Positions 28,932-34,995 of a stretch of DNA of 34,995 bases are shown piece by piece. The stretch is from Acidobacteriota bacterium (lineage in GTDB: Bacteria; Acidobacteriota; Thermoanaerobaculia; Gp7-AA8). The DNA lies in assembly GCA_003223635.1 (NCBI GenBank), contig QHVS01000155.1:502-35496 (forward strand), in the 5' to 3' direction. The translations under genes were made by a program, and so were the position numbers. The notes under the pieces were generated by a model, which searched no databases, was not told where the DNA came from, and worked only from the letters and a program-made list of their open reading frames with translations. Each line of letters opens with the position of its first letter. Within the stretch, counting starts at the first letter, position 1.

Positions 28932-31702
28932 ACTTTGGCCACGACGGCGTTCTTCACCGACTGCGCAAGACGCTCCAGGCCGCGGTCGACGTCCTGACCG
29001 AGATCGATGCTGACGGCGCGACGCTTCCGGCTGCTCAGCGATTGCAGGTCGCCGATGGCCTGTGCGCGAACGAGCACGCCAAACGTGAACTTCTCGCCCG
29101 GAATCGGGATGTCCTCTGACCCTCCGCCGGTGAGCTGCAGGAACACGCCCTTGTCCGGGCCGCCCTTGTGCAACTGGCCGGTGGAGTGGAGAAAACGCGG
29201 CCCGTAGCCGGTGGTCGTGGCCACATGCAGCGAGCGGGCGATGCTCTCGCGGATCTCTGCGATCCGCTGATCGCGCTTCGGCGTTTCGGCGAAGTATTCA
29301 GTCAGCGCGACGTAGTCGCCCGGCTTCACTTCCGCCAGCAGCGCGGCGATGGCCGGATCGTCGGGTTTGATCTGTTTGCCGGTGATGGTCATCTTGCCTG
29401 TCGACTTGAATTCCTCGAGCAGGCGCCTGGTGTTGTCCTTCGACTCCTGCACGTTCGGCTGATCGAACGCGTCGATGCTGAGGAGCGCGCCGGCGATGGC
29501 TGTGGCGAATTCCCAGGTGAAGAAGATCTCGCCGAGGTCGAGCGGATCGTCGAGGACCTGATCGACCACGGGATGGCCGGCATCGGCGAGCTCTTTCAGC
29601 CGCGCCACGTCGTCGGATCCACGGAGCCGGACGGCAACGAACAGCCGGTCGTTGCCGTAGTCGCGTGCGGCGAGCAGTGGTTCGCCGGCAACCGGCACGA
29701 CGCCCTTCCCTTCCTTGCCCGTGCTTTCTGCGATGAGCTGCTCAACCCACAGGCCGAGCGTATCGAGCGGCGCGGGTGTGATCAGGGTCAGCTTGTCGCG
29801 TCCCTGTCGGGCCATCGCGCCGATGACGACGCCGAGCATGGCCGCAGGATTTTTCTTCACCGTGGGAACCGTGGCCACGTGTGCGGCGTGCACGGCGCGG
29901 TCGAGGAGTTTCTCGACGTCGACACCGGCCAGCGCCGCAGGCACCATCCCGAAGTACGAAAGCGCCGAATAGCGGCCGCCGATGTCGGGTGGATTGATGA
30001 AGATCTTGCGGAACTTGTCGCGCTGCGCGTCGCGTCCGAGCTGCGTGTCGGGATCGGTGATGGCGATGAAGTTCTCGCCGGCCCGATCACCTTTGACCGA
30101 CTTCACGCGATCGTAGAAGTAGCGATGAAAGACGGCCGGCTCGGTCGTGGTGCCCGACTTGGAGGCCACGATGAAGAGCGCGCGCTCCAGCTTCAAACGC
30201 GACTCGAGATTGCGCACCGCCTCCGGAACGGTGGAATCGAGAACCGAGAGCGCCGGATAGCCGCTCCGCTTCCCGAACACGCGACGGGTCACTTCCGAGC
30301 AGAGGCTCGAGCCCCCCATACCCAGGATGACGACGTCGTCGAAGTCGCGGCGCACGGAGTCGGCGAAGGCCCGAAGCTCGCTCGCCTTCTTCGACATCTG
30401 CTCGACGACGTCGAGCCAGCCGAGAGCGTTGGCGATGATCTTCTTGTGCGCCTCGTCTGATTTCCACAGCGTGGCGTCCTTCTTCCAGATCCGCTCGACG
30501 AACTTTTCTTTTTCCACCCGCTTGATCGCTTCGTCGACGGCGGCCTGGTGCGGGCCGAGATGCTCCGTCTGCCGGTCGTCGAGGCCGCGGGTGACGGCGT
30601 CGCGGCGGGCCTCGATCGTGCTCAGGAGTGAAGCGAACGAATCCTCGAATGACTTCACGCCATCGATGGTGAGCTGCGACGTGATCTTCTGGAGGCTGAA
30701 TCCCTTCTGCTCGAACTTCCGCAGCACCTCCCGCGCTTCATCCAGGTTTTCCTCGATCGTGATTCGAACCTTTCCGTGATCCTTGAAGGCCTCGTAGGTC
30801 GCCGGAGGGAGAGTGTTCACCGTGTCCGGCGCGATGAGCGACTCGACGTAGAGCACGTTGCTGTATTTCGGATTCTTCGTCCCCGTCGACGCCCACAGCG
30901 GCCGCTGAACGTTCGCGCCTTTTGCTCGCAACTTCTGGAAGCGCGCGCTGGCGAACACCTTCTTGAACTGCTGATAGGCCATCTTGGCGTTGGCGATGGC
31001 CACCTTGCCCAGCACGGATTCCAGCTCCCGATCGCCGGCCTGCTCGAGCTTTGCTTCGATCTGCTTGTCCGCCATCGTGTCGATGCGGCTGACGAAGAAG
31101 CTGGCCACGGAGCGAATCTTGTCGATGGGCAGATTCTTTTCCACGCGGCGCTCCAGCCCGCGCAAGTACGCCTCCATCACCTGCCCATAGACGTCGTTGG
31201 AGAACAGCAGAGTGATGTTGATGTTGATGCCGTTGAAGATCGACTCCTCGATGGCCGGGATGCCCGCCGGCGTGCCGGGGATTTTCACCATCACGTTCTG
31301 CCGCTTCAGGGACTCGAAGAGCCGCTTCGCTTCGGCGATCGTCCCCTTCGTGTCGTTCGCCAGTAGCGGGCTCACTTCAATGCTGATGAAGCCGTCGCCG
31401 CCTTTGCAGCGCTCGTACACCGGCCGGAAAATATCGGCCGACTTGCTGATGTCGTCGAGGACCAGCGCGTCGTAGATCTCGTCGCGCGATTTGTTCTGCG
31501 ACGCGAGCTGGCGCAGTTGAGCGTCGTAGTCCTCGCTCCCTCCGATGGCCTTCTCGAAGATCGTCGGATTGGACGTCATTCCGCGGAGGTCATCCTCCTC
31601 GATCATCTGTTTCAGCTTGCCGGTAGTGATCAGCCGGCGTTCCATCTGGTCGTACCAGACGCTCTGGCCGACTTTGGCGAGTTCAGCAAGTGGGTTGCTC
31701 AT
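28928..31702 (-). CDS. tal-pgi: Bifunctional transaldolase / glucose-6-phosphate isomerase
   Basis: A 924-residue fusion. The N-terminal ~370 residues are transaldolase: LRGMTSNPTIFEKAI, FISIEVSPLLANDT, and MVKIPGT with the Schiff-base Lys140, then GININITLLFS. The C-terminal half is phosphoglucose isomerase: VILGMGGSSLCSEVTRRVF near 455-475, FIVASKSGTTTEPA, ITDPDTQLG and PPDIGGRYSALSYFG, with WVEQLIAESTGKEGKGVVPV. It would interconvert fructose 6-phosphate and glucose 6-phosphate and move three-carbon units in the pentose phosphate pathway. Fusions of these two enzymes are known in several phyla. The ATG at 31702 has GGAGGA before it; the 38-residue extension upstream is encoded by repeats and is not expected to be translated. 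It overlaps gnd by four bases. Confidence 0.96.
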   Translation of the reverse strand: MSNPLAELAKVGQSVWYDQMERRLITTGKLKQMIEEDDLRGMTSNPTIFEKAIGGSEDYDAQLRQLASQNKSRDEIYDALVLDDISKSADIFRPVYERCKGGDGFISIEVSPLLANDTKGTIAEAKRLFESLKRQNVMVKIPGTPAGIPAIEESIFNGININITLLFSNDVYGQVMEAYLRGLERRVEKNLPIDKIRSVASFFVSRIDTMADKQIEAKLEQAGDRELESVLGKVAIANAKMAYQQFKKVFASARFQKLRAKGANVQRPLWASTGTKNPKYSNVLYVESLIAPDTVNTLPPATYEAFKDHGKVRITIEENLDEAREVLRKFEQKGFSLQKITSQLTIDGVKSFEDSFASLLSTIEARRDAVTRGLDDRQTEHLGPHQAAVDEAIKRVEKEKFVERIWKKDATLWKSDEAHKKIIANALGWLDVVEQMSKKASELRAFADSVRRDFDDVVILGMGGSSLCSEVTRRVFGKRSGYPALSVLDSTVPEAVRNLESRLKLERALFIVASKSGTTTEPAVFHRYFYDRVKSVKGDRAGENFIAITDPDTQLGRDAQRDKFRKIFINPPDIGGRYSALSYFGMVPAALAGVDVEKLLDRAVHAAHVATVPTVKKNPAAMLGVVIGAMARQGRDKLTLITPAPLDTLGLWVEQLIAESTGKEGKGVVPVAGEPLLAARDYGNDRLFVAVRLRGSDDVARLKELADAGHPVVDQVLDDPLDLGEIFFTWEFATAIAGALLSIDAFDQPNVQESKDNTRRLLEEFKSTGKMTITGKQIKPDDPAIAALLAEVKPGDYVALTEYFAETPKRDQRIAEIRESIARSLHVATTTGYGPRFLHSTGQLHKGGPDKGVFLQLTGGGSEDIPIPGEKFTFGVLVRAQAIGDLQSLSSRKRRAVSIDLGQDVDRGLERLAQSVKNAVVAKV

Positions 31703-31758
31703 GGGATCCTCCGCTACCAGCGCGAGAGCATATCGCTCGATCGCGGCGAAGGGATAGC

Positions 31759-31835
31759 TGTGCAGCACAGGCAGGAGTGCCTGTGCCACACGAGAGAGTA
31801 GTTGTGGCACAGACACTTTTGTCTGTGCAGCACAG
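31759..31835. repeat. Inverted pair of TGTGCAGCACAG palindromes (type D)
   Basis: Two related ~32-nt palindromes in opposite orientation, 31759-31790 (inner stem CACAGGCA-GGAG-TGCCTGTG) and 31803-31834 (inner stem around CAGACA-CTTT-TGTCTG). They match one another after inversion apart from a few bases. They lie between the TVP38-like gene (stop TGA at 31836-31838) and tal-pgi; the right palindrome practically abuts that stop. A terminator role for the upstream gene is plausible. Confidence 0.82.
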
Positions 31836-32507
31836 TCACTCCTCGACGCCGGCGCGCTTGATCGCGCGCGCCGCGATGCGGGCCACGAAAATCGAAACAG
31901 CGAACGCGATCACCACTCCCACAACGGTGATGACCGTCTTCGTCGTGTTCTGCGTGGCTACCGCCGCTCCCGCCGCTCCGAGATAGACGAAGGCGATCGC
32001 GCCCGGGAGAATGCCGATGAATGTGGCGATCACGTATTGCAGGGTCCCGATGCCGGTCAGACCGAACGCGTAATTCATGAACAGGAACGGGAAGACAGCC
32101 GCCAGCCGCACCAGGATGACGATCTTCATCCCTTCGCGGGCGATAGCTCGATCGACGGCGCGAAACTTCGGATTGGCCGCCGCCATCGCCTCCACTCGCT
32201 TTCGCAGCACGGTGCGAGCGAGCAAGAAGGCGATCGTCGCCGCCATCGTCGCTCCGATGGCCACGACGATGCTCCCGGCAACGACGCCAAACAGCGCGCC
32301 CGCGCCGATGGTCAGAATCGAGGCCGGCACGATCACGCCGGCGATGGCGTATCCGAGTGTGTAGACGACGTAGCCGAGCGAGCCGAGTCCGCGGACGTAA
32401 ACCTGGAATTGGCGCAGCCAATCGCCGATAGGCAGCAGTCGCAGCGCGACGATGAGTGCGATCAGCGCGACCAGCGCGATTGCCGGTTTCAGGAACTTAC
32501 GTTTCAG
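31836..32507 (-). CDS. TVP38/TMEM64 (DedA-like) membrane protein with no normal start codon
   Basis: A membrane protein of the VTT/DedA superfamily (lipid scramblase-related proteins). The frame reads SLRGLKRKFLKPAIALVALI, then LPIGDWLRQFQVYVRGLGSL, GYVVYTLGYAIAGVIVPASI, LTIGAGALFGVVAGSIVVAI, and VRLAAVFPFLFMNYAFGLTG, all as expected. Yet between an upstream in-frame TGA and GTG 32336 there is no ATG, GTG or TTG. GTG 32336 would lose the first helix and the conserved LGYAIAGV segment. CTG at 32507 or 32492 is possible; the AGAGG at about 32509-32513 is too near the first and far from the second. The given start is therefore tentative. It directly follows the second YihY gene (stop 32512), so translational coupling or reinitiation may help. 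Confidence 0.72.
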   Translation of the reverse strand: MKRKFLKPAIALVALIALIVALRLLPIGDWLRQFQVYVRGLGSLGYVVYTLGYAIAGVIVPASILTIGAGALFGVVAGSIVVAIGATMAATIAFLLARTVLRKRVEAMAAANPKFRAVDRAIAREGMKIVILVRLAAVFPFLFMNYAFGLTGIGTLQYVIATFIGILPGAIAFVYLGAAGAAVATQNTTKTVITVVGVVIAFAVSIFVARIAARAIKRAGVEE

Positions 32508-32511
32508 ACCT

Positions 32512-33531
32512 CTAAGTGAAGAACTTTTTCAGCGATTTGAAAAGGAGAATCACGCCGCTCACCAATCCGATGAGGGCTCCGACGAAGAGACCGGCGCATC
32601 CTCCGAGGATCAGGTTGAGTCCGCCGCCGCGTTTCGCCGGCTCCGGTGGAGCGGCGGGCTTTAGCCTGCTGGCCGGCGGCCTGAAGGCCGCCGCTCCACG
32701 ACTCCCCTGCGTCCGCGCATACACCTTCGTGAACTCCGCGCCCAAGAAGACAATGTTCGTCGACCAGTAGATCCAAACCAGCACTACGACCAGCGATCCC
32801 GCCGCTCCGAAGCTCGATCCCACTGCGCTCTTTCCGATGTACAGCCCCAGCGCGAATTTGCCGACGATGAAAAGAAAGGAGGTGAATGCTGCGCCGAGCC
32901 GGACGTCCCGCCACTCGATGCGGATGTCCGGCAGGTAGCGGAAGATCAAGGCGAACAGCGCGGTCACTACGGCGAACGAGACGGCGAGCTGCAGGCTTTG
33001 CCACAGCGACTCGCCGCCGGGCAGCCGGTTCCCGGCGAACTTCCCCATCGCGGCGATCGCTGCGTCGATCACCAGCGAGACCAGCAGAAGGAATCCGACA
33101 CCGAAGACCATGGCGAAGGAGAGGAATCGTTCCCTGATCATGGCCAGGACGCCGCCTTTCGGCTTCTCCTCGACGTTCCAGATCGTGTTCAACGCATCTT
33201 TCAGAGCGCCGAAGACGCCGGCGGCACCGAGGAGCAGCGTCACGATTCCGATGACCAGCGCGAACGTTCCCGTCTTCGGTTTCGCTGCGCCGGCCAGCAT
33301 CTCCGCGATGGCCTTGGCCCCCGCGTCGCCCATCAACGCCCGAAGCTGATCGACGATCTGCGCCTGGGCGTGGGATCTTCCGAAGATCAGTCCAGCGATC
33401 GCGATGGCGATCAGCAGCAGCGGGGCGATGGAGAAAATCGTGTAATAGGCCAGCGCCGCGCCGAGGCGCAGCGCCTTGTCTCGCTGGAATTCTGCAAAAG
33501 CCTCTTTGAGGAGCTGAAAGAACGGCTTCAC
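32512..33531 (-). CDS. Second YihY/BrkB-family membrane protein, with C-terminal extra segment
   Basis: A 339-residue protein. YihY hallmarks: RLGAALAYYTIFSIAPLLLI, GAKAIAEMLAGAAKPKTG, AVVTALFALIFRYLPDIRIEWRD, GAAFTSFLFIVGKFALGLYI and SSFGAAGSLVVVLVWIYWSTN, then NIVFLGAEFTKVYARTQG. About 70 residues follow that the family usually lacks: a stretch GAAAFRPPASRLKPAAPPEP, encoded by a palindromic element, and a Gly-rich helix (GGCAGLFVGALIGLVSGVIL). It starts GTG 33531; no Shine-Dalgarno is clear. It belongs to the minus-strand train with the exported protein, TVP38-like, tal-pgi and gnd. Confidence 0.88.
   Translation of the reverse strand: MKPFFQLLKEAFAEFQRDKALRLGAALAYYTIFSIAPLLLIAIAIAGLIFGRSHAQAQIVDQLRALMGDAGAKAIAEMLAGAAKPKTGTFALVIGIVTLLLGAAGVFGALKDALNTIWNVEEKPKGGVLAMIRERFLSFAMVFGVGFLLLVSLVIDAAIAAMGKFAGNRLPGGESLWQSLQLAVSFAVVTALFALIFRYLPDIRIEWRDVRLGAAFTSFLFIVGKFALGLYIGKSAVGSSFGAAGSLVVVLVWIYWSTNIVFLGAEFTKVYARTQGSRGAAAFRPPASRLKPAAPPEPAKRGGGLNLILGGCAGLFVGALIGLVSGVILLFKSLKKFFT
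32645..32699. repeat. Type A palindromic element, copy 2, in frame inside a coding sequence
   Basis: It shares GGTGGAGCGGCGGGCTTTAG and CGGCGGCCTGAAGGCC plus the CGCTCCAC end with the element at 27460-27509; a few bases are extra in the middle. Here it is read as codons for GAAAFRPPASRLKPAAPPEP in the second YihY protein, between the YihY domain and a C-terminal helix. Confidence 0.85.
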
Positions 33532-33560
33532 GACGCAGGCCGAGTCAGCAAGTCATGTAC

Positions 33561-34460
33561 CTAGAACGACTGCGCTGTCTTCCACTCTTCGTCATCCACC
33601 TTCCACGCGCCGTACTCCTTTTTCAGAGTCACTGTGCCGATTCGTGTGGTGGCGGTGCTTCCGGTCTTCAACGCGGTTCCGCGCACCTGCAGAGTGGCGA
33701 TGTCACCGTTGACGTTGCCGCTCACGATTTCGACCTTGCGCGGACGAAAGGCCACCTTCATCGAGACCGTTCGGTCGCTGCGCAATCGATCCGCGGCAGC
33801 GGCGGTCACCAGTTGAAAGAGAGTCGCGTTGTCGTTCTTGCGCAGCGCCGCGTCGTATGCTCGCCATACCTTGCCCGGTTCTCCTCCGCCGCGCGGCAAC
33901 GCGTGCGCACCGCTCTGCTGGCTGCGCGGAGGCGGGGTGAACATGGTCGTGGCGTCGACGATCTCCGGCGCGGGAATGCTCACGCTGCCTGCGCCGATCG
34001 GCGCCCGAAAGCGCACGCGTATCACGACCTTGTCGCCGAGTAATATGTGGTCGATACCAACCGTACCTTCGACCGCCGCCGCGGTCACGACGATCGACTT
34101 CGCATCGAACTGCATCGCGCTGATCGACTTTTTCCCTTTGTGAAAGGCCAATCGGACCGGCTGTCCGCTTTCCGTCAGCCGAACTTCAACGAGCACCAGT
34201 TGGCCGCCGCTCTCGAGACGGAGCAATTCGGAGCTGTTGGCCAGCGCTGACGGCGCCACCTGCCGATCGGTCAGGAGAACGACCAGGTCCCGGGCCGAGC
34301 CTTCCAGGACGCTGTTGTCGTATCGGGCGTACGCAAATCGAAGAGGAGTCGACTTGCCGTTGATGACGAGCGATCCCTCCGCTCGTCCGAGGTCCACGGG
34401 GGCCGCGGAAGCGGCGGTGACCAGGAGAAAAAACGCCGACAGCGTCACAGCCAATCGCAC
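33561..34460 (-). CDS. Exported protein of unknown function
   Basis: A 299-residue protein with a signal peptide (MRLAVTLSAFFLLVTAASA, cleavage near residue 19). The middle is beta-rich (SLVINGKSTPLRFAYARYDN; IDHILLGDKVVIRVRF). The C-terminal ~115 residues (VWRAYDAALRKNDNATLFQL; GTVTLKKEYGAWKVDDEEWK) have the pattern of a small SnoaL/DUF4878-like (NTF2-type) domain. GTG 34460 is preceded by GGAGG with 5-nt spacing; the longer reading upstream overlaps the next gene and is rejected. It lies 41 nt after the MBL-fold gene and 29 nt before the second YihY gene in the same direction. Confidence 0.8.
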   Translation of the reverse strand: MRLAVTLSAFFLLVTAASAAPVDLGRAEGSLVINGKSTPLRFAYARYDNSVLEGSARDLVVLLTDRQVAPSALANSSELLRLESGGQLVLVEVRLTESGQPVRLAFHKGKKSISAMQFDAKSIVVTAAAVEGTVGIDHILLGDKVVIRVRFRAPIGAGSVSIPAPEIVDATTMFTPPPRSQQSGAHALPRGGGEPGKVWRAYDAALRKNDNATLFQLVTAAAADRLRSDRTVSMKVAFRPRKVEIVSGNVNGDIATLQVRGTALKTGSTATTRIGTVTLKKEYGAWKVDDEEWKTAQSF

Positions 34461-34501
34461 GGACACCTCCGCCAGTAGCCTTGCGTTCGCCGAGCGTGAA
34501 G

Positions 34502-34995
34502 TCAAGTGCGCCGAGCCATCCAGGCGACGCATCGCTCGAGCTCTTCGTGCATGCGGTCTGCAGTCAACCGCATCGGGCGGCCGTGGCCGGGAAGCACCCA
34601 TTCGAAACGGTAGTGGAGGAGTCTGCGCATCGACTCGATCTGTTCGCCCCATGAGTACCAGCACGCGTTGCGGAACGCATACAGCCGGTCGCCCGTCTCG
34701 TCCCACGCCAGATGGTCGCCGGTGAAGAGAAACTTGTTCCGATAGAGATAGACGGCGTGACCTTTCGTGTGGCCCGGCGTGGGGATCATCACGAGCTGAT
34801 CGTCGATGTCGATGGGATCGAGGCCGGAAGGCTGCATCTCGATTGCCGAAGTACGCGCTCGCACGTCATCGCGGTGCAGAACGCGCTCGCATCCGAATCG
34901 CTGATGAAATTTCTCATGATCGGCGACATCATCCTGATGTGTGAGCAGCAGCCGGCGCACACCACCCATCTCGTCGATGCGTTTCACCAGCGGCC
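34502..34995 (-). CDS. MBL-fold metallo-hydrolase (5' end outside window)
   Basis: The visible 164 residues are the second part of a metallo-beta-lactamase-fold enzyme. LLLTHQDDVADHEKFHQ carries the metal-binding H-x-x-D-D-x-x-D-H variant of HxHxDH. Then come TPGHTKGHAVYLY with the third His, FTGDHLAWDE with the bridging Asp region, and VLPGHGRPMRL with the last metal His. These are normal MBL ligands. The THQDDVADH variant occurs in a group whose relatives are often joined to a ferredoxin-like domain; whether such a domain precedes here cannot be seen. The substrate is unknown. Confidence 0.88.
   Translation of the reverse strand, partial: PLVKRIDEMGGVRRLLLTHQDDVADHEKFHQRFGCERVLHRDDVRARTSAIEMQPSGLDPIDIDDQLVMIPTPGHTKGHAVYLYRNKFLFTGDHLAWDETGDRLYAFRNACWYSWGEQIESMRRLLHYRFEWVLPGHGRPMRLTADRMHEELERCVAWMARRT

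Noticed and set aside
31703-31816. 38-residue N-terminal extension of transaldolase
   Set aside because: It is encoded by the repeat region; the ATG at 31702 has a strong Shine-Dalgarno and a normal family start.

Overview
The window is GC-rich, gene-dense bacterial chromosome with no phage, plasmid, tRNA, rRNA or CRISPR signal that I can see. The gene content (DUF4388 and DUF1844 proteins, a fused transaldolase/glucose-6-phosphate isomerase, a cytochrome c plus type II copper monooxygenase protein, LPG-flippase-like and YihY membrane proteins, abundant intergenic palindromes) best fits an uncultivated or environmental Acidobacteriota-like lineage. That placement is inference from gene families, not a measured phylogeny. 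No gene-free stretch exceeds about 300 bases.

Layout: 1-2931 (minus) lon protease (3' end outside the window) and a lysylphosphatidylglycerol-flippase-like protein. 3044-4417 (plus) an HDAC-family deacetylase and a Coa1-like membrane protein. 4467-5630 (minus) a GT4 glycosyltransferase, divergent from an LCAT-like lipase and a dienelactone hydrolase (5688-7635, plus). 7672-11326 (plus) a tight three-gene operon: DUF1844, a membrane TPR/zinc-ribbon protein, and a DUF4388 protein with a pseudopilin-like (GspG) C-terminus. 11430-12595 (minus) CsbD and a diacylglycerol-kinase-family enzyme. 12646-14004 (plus) an HtrA-type protease interrupted by an in-frame amber codon. 14006-15571 (minus) five small genes: BON lipoprotein, a 49-residue membrane protein, a DUF883-like protein, an unknown membrane protein and a SprT-like zinc peptidase. 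15619-20199 (plus) a MacB/LolD-type ABC ATPase, an FtsX-type permease broken into two overlapping frames, and the cytochrome/copper monooxygenase. 20242-21321 (minus) a CrtC/AttH lipocalin-like exported protein. 21379-24162 (plus) a TPR protein with two cyclic-nucleotide-binding domains and a PAP2 phosphatase. 24117-25535 (minus) YihY plus winged helix. 25697-27459 (plus) DUF4112 and a cardiolipin-synthase-like phospholipase D. 27510-34995 (minus) a train MBL-fold hydrolase, exported protein, second YihY, TVP38/DedA-like protein, tal-pgi, gnd.

Two themes recur. First, cell-envelope and lipid work: flippase, DAG kinase, cardiolipin synthase, PAP2, lipase, TVP38, two YihY proteins, HtrA, BON, CsbD and DUF883. 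Second, central sugar metabolism: tal-pgi with gnd.

The most unusual signal is the set of palindromic elements. At least seven sequence types occur. Two elements (4414-4470 and 20196-20245) are bracketed by GTAAC/GTTAC and supply the TAA stop codons of both convergent neighbours. A third (27460-27509) fits exactly between two convergent stops, and a relative of it (32645-32699) sits in frame inside a coding sequence. Other points of interest are the amber-interrupted HtrA, the split FtsX permease, a TVP38 gene without a normal start codon, and a recurrent TANNNT hexamer 6-12 nt upstream of start codons that suggests leaderless transcription.
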